NCBI RefSeq assembly: GCF_020012125.1 | Contig: NZ_JAIFAG010000001.1 | Coordinates: forward strand, 2,232,001 to 2,296,000 | Reading direction: 5' to 3' | DNA length: 64,000 nucleotides | Source: Hymenobacter psoromatis | GTDB taxonomy: Bacteria; Bacteroidota; Bacteroidia; Cytophagales; Hymenobacteraceae | Shown here: one piece after another, positions 25,012 through 34,449 of the stretch | How the letters are laid out: each line of letters begins with the position of its first letter | How positions within the stretch are numbered: position 1 is the first letter of the stretch | Position numbers and translations under genes: made by a program | The notes under the pieces: generated by a model | Seen by the model: the letters and a program-made list of their open reading frames with translations, nothing else | What the model was told of the DNA's origin: nothing | Databases searched by the model: none

Positions 25012-25572
25012 TTAGCGGATAAGCTTAGCTAATATTTTCAAAGCGGTGCGGGCGCGGGTTTTCACCGTTCCCAGCGGGAGGTTGAGTTCTTCAGCGGCCT
25101 CACTCTGGGTGAAGCCCCCAAAGTAGAGCAGGTCGATAACCTGACGCTGTTCGGGCACGAGCTTGCGGGTGATTTCCAGCAAGCCCACGTGCTCGGGGCG
25201 AAAAGAATCCGGGGCGGCTTGGCGTTGAGCGGCCAGACTATCGTCGAGGCCCTGGGTGCGAGAACTTACGCGGTGCTGGCGCGAGCGGATTTTATCAATC
25301 GCTAAATTCCGGCTGATGTTCACGACCCAGGTAAAAAGCCGGCCCCGCGAGGTATCGTAGCTGGCCATCGAGTGCCAGATTTTGACCAGCGCTTCCTGGA
25401 GCACGTCTTCCGATTCTTCCTCGTCCTTAACGATGCGCTGGATAACGCCGAACAGGGCCGCTGAGTAGCGGTCGTAGAACTCGGTCATGGCCGACTGGTC
25501 GCGGGCCCGCAGGCGCTCGACCAGCACCGCTTCGGCGGCGGTAGGGGTGGATATAAGGGGTTGGTCAGACAC
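25012..25572 (-). CDS. ECF RNA polymerase sigma factor (SigK-like)
   Basis: A 186-residue sigma-70 family factor. Region 2 is EFYDRYSAALFGVIQRIV, SEDVLQEALVKIWHS, and RGRLFTWVVNISRNLAIDKI. Region 4 is LPEQRQVIDLLYFGGFTQSE-type sequence (here VPEQRQ) followed by AAEELNLPLGTVKTRARTAL, the helix-turn-helix that reads the -35 element. The start is GTG (25572). It pairs with the RskA-type anti-sigma gene just downstream, the classic two-gene module for envelope or stress signals. Confidence 0.93.
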   Translation of the reverse strand: MSDQPLISTPTAAEAVLVERLRARDQSAMTEFYDRYSAALFGVIQRIVKDEEESEDVLQEALVKIWHSMASYDTSRGRLFTWVVNISRNLAIDKIRSRQHRVSSRTQGLDDSLAAQRQAAPDSFRPEHVGLLEITRKLVPEQRQVIDLLYFGGFTQSEAAEELNLPLGTVKTRARTALKILAKLIR

Positions 25573-25781
25573 GGGGCTATAAGCAGAATGAGCTAAACCG
25601 ACGGCGCTGGCAGCGGGGCTACCGGCAATTCGCTACGAATGTAGGGGCTTAGGAACGATAGACTATATGAGTCCGCCCGTGGAGGTTATGGGCAGCATAG
25701 GCACAACCCGTTAGCTCCCTATACGGTTTGCGGACGGGAACGGCGAACTCAGGTAGGCAGAAGCAGGCTAACTTGCAAACT

Positions 25782-27179
25782 ATGGCTTTTGAATCTGTCA
25801 ATCCGTACAGCGGCCGGCGGCTGCACCGCTTCGTGGCTTTTTCGTGGGTGAAGGCCGAGCGCATCCTGGGCCAGGCGCGGCGCGCCGCCTCCGGCTGGGC
25901 TGCTACCCCCCTCCCCGACCGGGCGGCCGTGCTGCGCCGGGCCGCCGCCCTGCTGCGCGAGCGCCAAGACGAGCTGGCCCGCCTCCTGGCCCTGGAAATG
26001 GGCAAGCCCCTGCGCGACGGCCGCGCCGAAGCCCAGAAGTGCGCCGCCTGCTGCGAGTACTACGCCGACCACGGCGCGGCCTTCCTGGCCGATGAGGCCG
26101 TGCCGACCGATGCCGGCCGCAGCTACGTGCGCCACGCGCCGCTGGGCGTGGTGCTGGCCGTGATGCCTTGGAACTTCCCCTTCTGGCAGGCCGTGCGCTT
26201 CGCCGCCCCGGCGCTTATAGCCGGCAACGTGGCCCTGCTCAAGCCCGCCCCCAACGTACCGCAGTGCGCCCTGGCCCTGGAGCGCATCTGGCACGATGCC
26301 GGCCTACCCCCCGCCGCGTTCCGAACCTTATTTATCGAAGTTGACCTGGTGGAAAAGCTTATTGCCGACCACCGGGTGGCGGCCGTCACGCTCACCGGCT
26401 CGGAGGCGGCGGGCGCGGCGGTGGCCGCCGCCGCCGGCCGGGCCCTTAAGAAAACCGTGCTGGAATTGGGCGGCTCCGACCCGTTTATCGTGCTGGCTGA
26501 TGCCGACCTGACGCTGGCCGCCCGCACCGCCGCCCAGGCCCGGATGCTAAACAGCGGCCAAAGCTGCATCGCCGCCAAGCGCTTCATTGTGGAGAGGCCG
26601 GTGCAGGCCGAGTTCGTGCGCCTCCTCAAAGGCCACCTGCAGGCCCTGCGCTACGGCGACCCGCTGGCCGAAACCACCGACTACGGCCCCCTGGCCCGCC
26701 CCGACCTGGCCGATAAGCTCAGCGCTCAGGTGGCAGATTCGGTGGCCCGTGGGGCGCGGGTGGCGCTGGCCGGCGGCCAACCCCAGCCGGGAGCCACGCG
26801 CTTCGACCCCACCATCCTGACCAACGTGCGCCGGGGCCAGCGCGCCTACGCCGAGGAGCTGTTCGGGCCGGTGGCGCTGGTGCTCACCGCCCGCGACGCG
26901 GCCCACGCCGTGCTGCTGGCCAACGACTCGGACTTCGGCCTGGGCGCGGCCGTGTGGACCCGCGACGCGGCGCGGGGTGAGGCCATCGGCCGCCAGCTCG
27001 AATGCGGGGCCGTGTTCGTGAATGGCCTGGTGAAGTCCATGTCCGAGCTGCCTTTTGGCGGGGTGAAGCGCTCGGGCTACGGCCGCGAGCTGGGCCGGGC
27101 GGGAATATTGGAGTTTGTGAACCAGCAGGCGGTGTGGGTGGCCCCAGCGGCCCGGCCCGGCTTGGCCCGCGCGGAGTAG
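25782..27179 (+). CDS. NAD(P)-dependent aldehyde dehydrogenase (succinate-semialdehyde type)
   Basis: A 465-residue cytosolic enzyme of the ALDH superfamily. It begins [13 protein letters not shown], as in short succinate-semialdehyde dehydrogenases. The cofactor and active-site motifs are [21 protein letters not shown], Glu228 in LELGGSDPF and nucleophile Cys262 in [12 protein letters not shown], with FGPVALVL and [15 protein letters not shown] near the end. It oxidises an aldehyde to a carboxylate; length and motifs favour the GabD-like subgroup, but substrate is an inference. The ATG at 25782 is chosen for family length. Divergent from the sigma factor gene. Confidence 0.9.
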   Translation: MAFESVNPYSGRRLHRFVAFSWVKAERILGQARRAASGWAATPLPDRAAVLRRAAALLRERQDELARLLALEMGKPLRDGRAEAQKCAACCEYYADHGAAFLADEAVPTDAGRSYVRHAPLGVVLAVMPWNFPFWQAVRFAAPALIAGNVALLKPAPNVPQCALALERIWHDAGLPPAAFRTLFIEVDLVEKLIADHRVAAVTLTGSEAAGAAVAAAAGRALKKTVLELGGSDPFIVLADADLTLAARTAAQARMLNSGQSCIAAKRFIVERPVQAEFVRLLKGHLQALRYGDPLAETTDYGPLARPDLADKLSAQVADSVARGARVALAGGQPQPGATRFDPTILTNVRRGQRAYAEELFGPVALVLTARDAAHAVLLANDSDFGLGAAVWTRDAARGEAIGRQLECGAVFVNGLVKSMSELPFGGVKRSGYGRELGRAGILEFVNQQAVWVAPAARPGLARAE

Positions 27180-27198
27180 GGCGGCTCGCGTCACCTTC

Positions 27199-27206
27199 TA
27201 TCTTTG
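27199..27206 (+). promoter_or_regulatory. TAnnTTTG -7 box upstream of the DUF6377 regulator
   Basis: TATCTTTG is an exact consensus match 43 bases before the GTG start and 20 bases after the preceding stop codon. It suggests the regulator has its own promoter. Confidence 0.45.
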
Positions 27207-27249
27207 GCGGCCGGCCCGGCTTTCCCACCAGCGGCTGGCCTACCCTTTC

Positions 27250-28896
27250 GTGAAGCTCTGCTCGACGTTTATCCTGCTCGTGTTGCTGGCCCTGCCTCTG
27301 TGCGGGGTAGCCGGCCGGGCCGATAAGCTGCTGGACGAGCTAAACCAGGCGCTGGCTCACAAAGAACAGTATTTTAAGCAGCGGCTGGACCGTATTGCCT
27401 TGCTAACGAGCGAGTTCAATAGCCACCGGCCCGCCGACGAAACTAAGTTCCGCCTCGGGCTACGCATCTACCAGGAGTACCGCTCCTTTAAGTACGACTC
27501 GGCCTTTGCCTACGCGCAGCGCGTGCGGCAACTGGCCGACCAGCTCCACAGCCCGCAAAAGCAGGAAATTGCCAAGCTGAACCTGGCCTTTATCGATTTG
27601 TCGTCGGGCATGTTCAAGGAAACCTTTGAGACGCTGGCCAGCATTCGCCCGGCCCGGCTCGACACCGCTGATAAGGTAGATTTTTATTTTACCAAAGCTC
27701 GCAGCTTCAGCGACTTAGCCGACTATAATGCCGGCAACTACTACCGGCCCGGCTACATCGCCCAGGCCATTGCCTGCACCGACACGGCGCTGCGCTACTG
27801 CCGGCCGGCTTCCTACGAGTACTGGTCCATCCAGGGCTTCCGGGCGCTGAAGCGCAACGACGTGCGCGCCAGCCGGGCCATCTACGCCCGGCTGCTGCGC
27901 CTACCCACCCTCACACCGCACCAGCTAGCCATCACGGCCAGTACGGCGGCCTGGGTCGCGGAGCTATCGGGCGAGCCGGAGCGTAGCTTCGAGCTGCTGA
28001 CCCAGGCCGCCATCGCGGACGTGAAAACCGCTACTACCGAGACCGTGGCGCTGTTCAAACTCTCGGACTTGTGCTACCGCCGGGGCGATTTGAAGAACGC
28101 CTACACCTTCATCAACCAGGCCCAGGCCGACGCGACGTACTACGACTCCCGCCTGCGGCAGGTGCAAATGGGCAGCATCTTCTCGCTCATTGAAGGCCAG
28201 CGCATTAACCTGATTGAGCAGCAGCGCCGCCGGCTGACTATTTACGCCGTGGCGACGACGGCGCTCGTGCTGTTCGTCATCGGGTTCGCGGTGGTTATCT
28301 TTCGACAGCTCAGAAGGTTGCAGGCTGCTGACGCGCTCATCTCGACCATCAACCAGGAGCTGCAACACAATAACCAGCACTTAAGCCAGCTTAATCAGGA
28401 GCTGAGCAGCCTCAACCAGCGGCTCAACGAGGCCAACCACATCAAGGACGAGTACATCGGGTATTATTTCAGCGTCAGTTCCGAGTACATTGATAAGATT
28501 GAGCGTTTTAAGAACTTGATGGACAAGACGCTGGCTACCAAACAATACGCCAGTACGCAACGCATAGTCGACAGCCTCAACATCAAGAAGGAGCGCAACG
28601 AGCTGTTCAAGGGCTTCGACTCCGTGTTTCTGAAGCTGTTTCCCAACTTCGTAGCCGCCTTCAATGACCTGCTGCGGCCGGAAGAGCGCCTTGAGCTGCC
28701 CGAAGACCAGCTGCTGAATACGGAGCTGCGCATTTTCGCCCTCATCCGGCTGGGCATTGATGACAGCGAACGTATCAGCAAGATTCTGGGCTACACCATC
28801 AGCACGATTTACACCTACAAGACGCGGGTGAAAAAGAAATCATGCTACCCCAGCGAGGAGTTTGAGGGCCGCGTGCGGGCCATTCAGGCAGCGTAG
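27250..28896 (+). CDS. DUF6377 membrane regulator (SusR-like)
   Basis: A 548-residue protein: signal peptide, periplasmic TPR-like helices ([20 protein letters not shown]), one transmembrane helix near residues 328-348 ([20 protein letters not shown]), a cytosolic coiled coil ([20 protein letters not shown]) and a C-terminal domain with a helix-turn-helix-like end ([20 protein letters not shown]). This matches DUF6377 proteins, which include or resemble SusR, the membrane activator of the Bacteroides starch locus. Its position upstream of SusC, SusD, GH13 and GH97 genes supports a role as maltooligosaccharide sensor-activator. Start is GTG at 27250. Confidence 0.85.
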   Translation: MKLCSTFILLVLLALPLCGVAGRADKLLDELNQALAHKEQYFKQRLDRIALLTSEFNSHRPADETKFRLGLRIYQEYRSFKYDSAFAYAQRVRQLADQLHSPQKQEIAKLNLAFIDLSSGMFKETFETLASIRPARLDTADKVDFYFTKARSFSDLADYNAGNYYRPGYIAQAIACTDTALRYCRPASYEYWSIQGFRALKRNDVRASRAIYARLLRLPTLTPHQLAITASTAAWVAELSGEPERSFELLTQAAIADVKTATTETVALFKLSDLCYRRGDLKNAYTFINQAQADATYYDSRLRQVQMGSIFSLIEGQRINLIEQQRRRLTIYAVATTALVLFVIGFAVVIFRQLRRLQAADALISTINQELQHNNQHLSQLNQELSSLNQRLNEANHIKDEYIGYYFSVSSEYIDKIERFKNLMDKTLATKQYASTQRIVDSLNIKKERNELFKGFDSVFLKLFPNFVAAFNDLLRPEERLELPEDQLLNTELRIFALIRLGIDDSERISKILGYTISTIYTYKTRVKKKSCYPSEEFEGRVRAIQAA

Positions 28897-29296
28897 CGGC
28901 AGGGCCTGGCAACCGGGCGAGAGACTGTGGCGACGCGCCCCTTCGCGTCTATCCCCGGTATGCGACAGCTGCCCCTACCCCACCCGCCGCTGAGTAACCA
29001 CCTACTTACCCGTGGGCCACGACCAGAAACACACCCGCTAAGCCGCTATTCGCCGTGGATTCGGTCTTGATTTTGGCTAGCGCATTTTTAATCTAACCAT
29101 CTATAATCCAAGCAACTAAAAATAATTATTGGCTTTATTTTCTTGATTACGGTTTGACTAATTCTGGTTGCTGAGGGGCGCTTCTTCCTTTGTGGCATTC
29201 GAGTAGGGCCCGCATTTGCCGGGCATCACGTTGCGAGCTTATTCGCGGCGGCAGCTCACCGGCCCTACCCCCCTCCCACCTCTATAGTCCCACCCA
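28897..29296. other. Long intergenic region before the SusC-type gene
   Basis: Four hundred bases without a gene. The first ~180 are GC-rich. Bases 29080-29165 are markedly AT-rich (AATAATTATTGGCTTTATTT), followed by a near-consensus -7 box TTCCTTTG at 29185-29192. This is the likely promoter and regulator-binding region of the glucan locus. No riboswitch or small gene was recognised. Confidence 0.5.
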
Positions 29297-32200
29297 ATGC
29301 CGGTACTGCTACCGTCTATACCCGCTGCCCGACGCCTAGCCGGCGGCCTGCTTTTTCCCACCCTGGGTTTCCTGGTTGCCGGGCCCGCGCTGGCCCGGCC
29401 GGCCGGCCAGCTGCTGCTCGGGGTAGTGGCCTACCCCCCCACCCCGGTGGCCGATGGCACCGTGAGCGGCCGCATCACTGATAATAAAGGCCAGGGCCTG
29501 CCCGGCGTGACGGTGCTCGTTGAAGGCACCACGCTGGGCAGCTCGACCAACGCCGACGGCTCTTTCATGCTGCAAAACGTGCCGGCCGGGCCGCACACGC
29601 TGGTCATCTCCTTCGTTGGTTTCAGCACGGAGCGCCGCCCGATAACGGCTGGCGCGCAGCCGATAAAGGTGAACGTGGCGCTGGCCGAAAACGCGACCGC
29701 GCTAACTGAGGCGGTAGTAGTAGGCTACGGCACGACCCGCCGCCAGGATGTGACCGGCTCCATCGCCACGGTGACGACCAAAGACTTTGTGAAGGGCCAG
29801 GTAACCTCGCCCGAGCAGTTGATTCAGGGCAAGCTGGCGGGGGTGCAAATAACCAGCGGCGGCGGCGCGCCCGGTGAGGTTTCTACCATCCGCATCCGCG
29901 GGGGGTCGTCGCTGAACGCCAGCAACGACCCACTCATCGTGATTGACGGCGTGCCGGTGGATAACAATGGCATTGCCGGAGCTGGCAGCCCGCTCACGTT
30001 GGTAAACCCCAATGACATCGAGAGCTTTACGGTGCTCAAGGACGCCTCGGCCACGGCCATTTACGGCTCGCGCGCCTCGAACGGCGTTATTCTGATTACC
30101 ACCAAGAAGGGTGTGAATGGCGAGGCAACGCACGTCAGCGTCAGCTCGCAGACGTCGCGGGCCACGAACTACAAAAACATCAACGTGCTTGACGGCCCCG
30201 CCTACCGCGCCCTGACGAATCAGGCCATCGCGGCGGGCACCATTCCGGCCAGCAATTCTCAATACCTGGGGACAGCCAACACCAACTGGCAGGACGCCAT
30301 TTACCAGAGCGCCTGGACTAGCGACAACAACGTGAGCGTGACGGGCAGCGCCAAAAACCTGCCCTACCGCGTTTCCATTGGCTATCTGGAGCAGCAGGGT
30401 ACGCTGAAAACCAGCAACCTAAGTCGTAATTCGGCTTCCATCGGGCTGTCGCCGCAGTTGTTTGACAACCACCTGCGCATTAACATCAACGTGAAGGGCA
30501 CTTGGGCCGACTACCGCTTTGCCGACCAGGGAGCTATCGGCGGGGCCATACGGTTCAACCCCACGCAGCCCATTTACGACCCGACTAGCCCCTACAATGG
30601 CTACTTTGAGTGGCAGACGGGCAAAAACCCCAATCCGCTGACCGACCGCAACCCGGTGGCGCTGCTCCTGGATAAGCGCGACCGCAGCACGGTGAAGCGC
30701 AGCATTGGCAACATTCAGCTCGATTACAAGCTGCACTTTTTTCCTGACTTGCACGCCAACGTAAACGTGGGCTACGACGTGTCGCGCAGTCAGGGCAGCG
30801 TTTTTATTCCGGCTTCGTCGTCCATCGCCTACACCGCGCAGGGTCAGAACAGCCAGTACAAGCAGGAGAAAGATAATAAGCTGTTTGAATCCTACCTCAG
30901 CTATTCCAAGCAGGTGGGTAACCATCACATAGAGGCCATCGCCGGCTATTCGTTCCAGGATTTTTACACGTATTCACCCTTCTTCTTCACTCCCACGGCG
31001 GCCGGCACCCTGCTCAACCCCAATGCATTGCCGAGCAACCCGTACAAGACGCAGTATACCCTGCTCTCGTATTATGGCCGGGTAAACTATTCGTTTAAAG
31101 ACCGTTACCTATTCACGGGCACGTTGCGTAACGACCGCTCGTCGCACTTTAGCCCAAGCAACCGTAGCGGTATTTTCCCGGCCGCCTCGGTGGCCTGGCG
31201 TATTAATCAGGAGGATTTTCTGGCTTCCTCAACCTTCATTTCCAACCTGAAGCTACGGGGCAGCTTCGGCGTAACGGGCCAGCAGGATATAACCAGCGTA
31301 GCCGGTGACTACCCCTACCTGTCGCTCTACAACGTGGGCACGGGTACGGTGCGCCAGATTTTCGGAAAAGACACCATTCAGACCTTGCGGCCGGCCGGCT
31401 ACGATAGCAACCTGAAGTGGGAGCAAACCAAAACCTACGACGCGGGCCTGGATTTCGGCTTTTTCAGCAACCGCCTCACCGGCTCACTGGACCTGTACCT
31501 GCGCCAGACCTCGAACCTGCTGGCCGTGATTCCGCTACCCGCCGGCAGCAACCTAACCAACGTGCTGCTGACCAACGTGGGTAGTCTGGATAATAAGGGC
31601 ATTGAGTTGTCGCTGAACTACGATTTGGTGCGGGGCCAGAAGCTGAACTGGTCGGTAAACTTCAACGCCACCATGAACCGGGGCAAGATTACCAAACTCT
31701 TGCAGGTACAAGACCCTACTTACCAAGGCACGCCGGTGGGCAATATCGGTAACTTCCAGTTCGTGCAGATAAACTCGGTGGGCTATGCGCCCAACACCTT
31801 CTTCCTCTACCAGCAGAAGTACGAGAACGGCCGGCCGCTGCAAGGCCCGAACCAGAGCGCTAGCACCACGCAGTACGTGGACCAGAACAACGACGGTATC
31901 ATCAACGAGCGCGACAAGGTATATGCGGGCAACCCCGCGCCGAAGGCCTTCCTGGGCTTCAGCTCTAACATCAGCTACAGCAAGCTCAGCCTGGCCTTCA
32001 CGATGCGCGCCAACCTGGGCGGCACTATCTACAACGCCGTGGACGCGGGCCAGGGCAACTACTACGGCCTGAACACGGGCCTGGGCTACTCAGCCAACGT
32101 AGTGCCCGACGTGTACAATACCGGCTTCTCGGCCGGGCAGCCGCTGAGTAATTACTACCTGCACAGCGCCACGTTTGGCCGCTTGCAGAACGTGACGCTG

Positions 32201-32380
32201 GGCTACGACCTGGGCGGCGTTATCAAAGGCGTGCAGAACCTGCGCCTGACGCTGGCCGGCCAGAACCTGCTGGTTGTCACGGCATACAAAGGTCTTGACC
32301 CCGAGCACGCCGACGGCATCGACAATCAGTTCTACCCCCGCCCCCGCGCCGTGACGCTGGGCGTGAACGTGGGCTTTTAG
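29297..32380 (+). CDS. SusC/RagA-family TonB-dependent outer-membrane transporter
   Basis: A 1027-residue outer-membrane channel. After the signal sequence, residues ~56-135 are a carboxypeptidase-regulatory-like beta sandwich (VSGRITDNKGQGLPGVTVLV). The plug domain carries the SusC signature VVVGYGTTRRQDVTGSIATV, then IRIRGGSSLNASNDPLIVID and LKDASATAIYGSRASNGVIL. The remaining ~750 residues form the 22-strand barrel ending RAVTLGVNVGF, with the usual C-terminal Phe. With SusD it imports maltooligosaccharides across the outer membrane using TonB energy. Family certain; glucan substrate inferred from neighbours. Confidence 0.95.
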   Translation: MPVLLPSIPAARRLAGGLLFPTLGFLVAGPALARPAGQLLLGVVAYPPTPVADGTVSGRITDNKGQGLPGVTVLVEGTTLGSSTNADGSFMLQNVPAGPHTLVISFVGFSTERRPITAGAQPIKVNVALAENATALTEAVVVGYGTTRRQDVTGSIATVTTKDFVKGQVTSPEQLIQGKLAGVQITSGGGAPGEVSTIRIRGGSSLNASNDPLIVIDGVPVDNNGIAGAGSPLTLVNPNDIESFTVLKDASATAIYGSRASNGVILITTKKGVNGEATHVSVSSQTSRATNYKNINVLDGPAYRALTNQAIAAGTIPASNSQYLGTANTNWQDAIYQSAWTSDNNVSVTGSAKNLPYRVSIGYLEQQGTLKTSNLSRNSASIGLSPQLFDNHLRININVKGTWADYRFADQGAIGGAIRFNPTQPIYDPTSPYNGYFEWQTGKNPNPLTDRNPVALLLDKRDRSTVKRSIGNIQLDYKLHFFPDLHANVNVGYDVSRSQGSVFIPASSSIAYTAQGQNSQYKQEKDNKLFESYLSYSKQVGNHHIEAIAGYSFQDFYTYSPFFFTPTAAGTLLNPNALPSNPYKTQYTLLSYYGRVNYSFKDRYLFTGTLRNDRSSHFSPSNRSGIFPAASVAWRINQEDFLASSTFISNLKLRGSFGVTGQQDITSVAGDYPYLSLYNVGTGTVRQIFGKDTIQTLRPAGYDSNLKWEQTKTYDAGLDFGFFSNRLTGSLDLYLRQTSNLLAVIPLPAGSNLTNVLLTNVGSLDNKGIELSLNYDLVRGQKLNWSVNFNATMNRGKITKLLQVQDPTYQGTPVGNIGNFQFVQINSVGYAPNTFFLYQQKYENGRPLQGPNQSASTTQYVDQNNDGIINERDKVYAGNPAPKAFLGFSSNISYSKLSLAFTMRANLGGTIYNAVDAGQGNYYGLNTGLGYSANVVPDVYNTGFSAGQPLSNYYLHSATFGRLQNVTLGYDLGGVIKGVQNLRLTLAGQNLLVVTAYKGLDPEHADGIDNQFYPRPRAVTLGVNVGF

Positions 32381-32408
32381 TTTTTTATCAGCGCTTTAAG
32401 TCAACGTC

Positions 32409-32535
32409 TGTCATTGCGAGCAACGCATTCCGCGCAGCAAGCGGCGTCAACCGCATCCGAACGATACCCGAACGACTTCATCCTAGTGCGATTGACGCGT
32501 CCTCGCTTAATGCGCAACATGCTCGCAATGGCAGC
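32409..32535. repeat. Degenerate family B palindrome
   Basis: Begins TGTCATTGCGAGCAACGCAT and ends ATGCGCAACATGCTCGCAAT, its near complement. Inner segments (GGCGTCAACCGCATC and GTGCGATTGACGCG) pair imperfectly. It occupies the gap between the SusC and SusD genes, so both would be separated by a hairpin on one transcript. Confidence 0.7.
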
Positions 32536-32563
32536 CAGTTTCAAGCAAAAAATATTCCTACCC

Positions 32564-34189
32564 ATGACCTCCCGCCCTACCCCTACCCTGCGCCGCAACC
32601 TCAAGCTGGCCACTATCTCCCTGCTGCTCGCCGCCGGCGGCCTGGCGGGCTGCACCAAAGACCTGGACCGCTCGCCCTTCTACGACCTCAATACCAAGTC
32701 GGTATACACCGACCCGGCCAATTACATCAAGGTGCTGGCCAAGCTCTACGCCGGCTACAACCTGAGCGGACAAAATACCACCGGCTCGCCCGACGTGTTT
32801 GCTGGGCAGGGCAAGGATGAGGGCGAAACCTCCTATCTGCGTGCGTACTGGTACTTACAGGACCTGACCACCGACGAGGCGGTAGTGGCCTGGAATAGCG
32901 GCCCGCTCCAGGAGCTGAATCGCGCCACCTGGACTTCGAGCAATGACTTGGTTAACAACATGTACACCCGCATTTTTTACGAAGTAGCGGCGTGCAACGA
33001 GTTTATCCGGCAAACCAGCGATGGCCAGCTCAGCAGTAACGGCATCAGTGGGGCCGATGCCGACATGGCGCGGGTGCAACGGGCCGAAGCGCGCTTCCTA
33101 CGGGCGCTAGCCTACTACCACGCCCTGGACCTATACGGCAATGTGCCCTTCGTGACCGAGGCCGACGCGCCGAGCAAGAACCTGCCCAAGCAGATTTCGC
33201 GGGCCGACCTGTTTGCCTACGTCGAGTCGGAGCTAAAGGCCATTGAGCCGCTGATGACGCCCGCCCACCGTGCCCCCTACGGCCGGGCCGACCAGGGCGC
33301 GGCCTGGACGCTGCTGGCCAAGCTCTACCTCAACGCGCAGGTGTATGTGGGCACCGACCGCAACACCGACTGCCTCACGTACTGCAACAAGATTCTGGCC
33401 GCCGACTACAAGCTGGCCCCCGAGTACCGCTTGCTGTTTCTGGCTGACAACAACGTGACGTCGGCCTCGGAAATCATCTTCCCGATTACCGCCGACGGGC
33501 TGGCCGAGCAGGGCTACGGCGGCACTACCTACCTGGTGCACGCCTCCATCGGGGGTAAGATGCTGAGCAGCAACTTCGGGGTGAACGGTGGCTGGGCCGG
33601 CAACCGCACCCGCAAAAACCTGCCTAACCTGTTCACCAGCACCGACGACCAACGGGCCATGTTCTTCACCAACGGCCAGACCCTGGATATCAAGGACCTG
33701 ACGGATTTCACCAACGGCTACGCCGTGACGAAGTGGAAGAACGTTACCTCGACCGGCCAGCCCGGCTCGGACCCCACGGGCACGTTCGCGGACACGGACT
33801 TTCCACTTTTCCGCCTCGGCGACGTGTACCTGATGTATGCTGAAGCCGTGCTGCGCGGCGGCGCGGGCGGTACCCAGGCCCAGGCGCTGGCCTACGTAAA
33901 CGCCCTGCGCGACCGCGCCTACGGCAACCAGAGCGGCCGCATCACCGCCACCGACCTAACTGCCCCCGACTTTATCCTCAATGAGCGGGGCCGCGAGCTG
34001 TATTGGGAAGCCAGCCGCCGCACCGACCTCGTGCGATTCGGCAAGTATACCAGTGCCTCTTACCTCTGGCCCTGGAAGGGCGGCGCTACCCAAGATGGTG
34101 CGGGCATCGCCGACTTCCGCAGCATCTTCCCGCTGCCTTCTACTGACCTCGTAGCCAACCCTAGTCTCACGCAAAACCCTGGCTATTAA
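32564..34189 (+). CDS. SusD/RagB-family glycan-binding lipoprotein
   Basis: A 541-residue surface lipoprotein, partner of the SusC channel. Lipobox GGLAGC after LATISLLLA. The SusD fold is seen in RAEARFLRALAYYHALDLYG, VPFVTEADAPSKNLPKQISR, GRADQGAAWTLLAKLYLNAQ and the C-terminal LNERGRELYWEASRRTDLVR. It acts as the lid that captures oligosaccharides. The ATG at 32564 is used; the upstream in-frame ATG at 32414 lies in the palindrome. The gap to SusC holds a hairpin, a common way to give SusC and SusD different transcript levels. Confidence 0.95.
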   Translation: MTSRPTPTLRRNLKLATISLLLAAGGLAGCTKDLDRSPFYDLNTKSVYTDPANYIKVLAKLYAGYNLSGQNTTGSPDVFAGQGKDEGETSYLRAYWYLQDLTTDEAVVAWNSGPLQELNRATWTSSNDLVNNMYTRIFYEVAACNEFIRQTSDGQLSSNGISGADADMARVQRAEARFLRALAYYHALDLYGNVPFVTEADAPSKNLPKQISRADLFAYVESELKAIEPLMTPAHRAPYGRADQGAAWTLLAKLYLNAQVYVGTDRNTDCLTYCNKILAADYKLAPEYRLLFLADNNVTSASEIIFPITADGLAEQGYGGTTYLVHASIGGKMLSSNFGVNGGWAGNRTRKNLPNLFTSTDDQRAMFFTNGQTLDIKDLTDFTNGYAVTKWKNVTSTGQPGSDPTGTFADTDFPLFRLGDVYLMYAEAVLRGGAGGTQAQALAYVNALRDRAYGNQSGRITATDLTAPDFILNERGRELYWEASRRTDLVRFGKYTSASYLWPWKGGATQDGAGIADFRSIFPLPSTDLVANPSLTQNPGY

Positions 34190-34258
34190 AATAATTATAA
34201 ATTACGAAGTAGCCTCTTTGCTACTTTGTAAAAATTCATACTTCAAAGAAGGCTTGAA

Positions 34259-34372
34259 ACTTAGGGCCGGGTGCCGGCGGGTGAGGAAACCGGGTGGGGA
34301 AACCGTGGGGCGTCCAGCAGCGCCGTGCGGCACCAGTGTAACCAGCCAACCGGGTAAACCCTGGTCCTAAGT
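34259..34372 (+). other. GC-rich structured segment in the leader of the GH13 gene
   Basis: Outer bases ACTTAGG (34259-34265) and CCTAAGT (34366-34372) are complementary, as are GGTGCCG (34270-34276) and CGGCACC (34328-34334). Repeated ACCGGGT words occur inside. A T-rich tract (34380-34391) follows. The segment is much more GC-rich than the flanks. It may be a structured leader or terminator; it does not match a riboswitch consensus I know. Confidence 0.35.
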
Positions 34373-34449
34373 ACCAAGCTTTATTTTTTTGACGGTGAGT
34401 ACAAGCAGTCTATTGCTTTGATTGTCTGTGCCTTATTAAGTTTTTATTA

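Noticed and set aside
34259..34372. Cobalamin riboswitch
   Set aside because: The segment is structured, but the conserved GCCACTG-type core and B12 box were not found.
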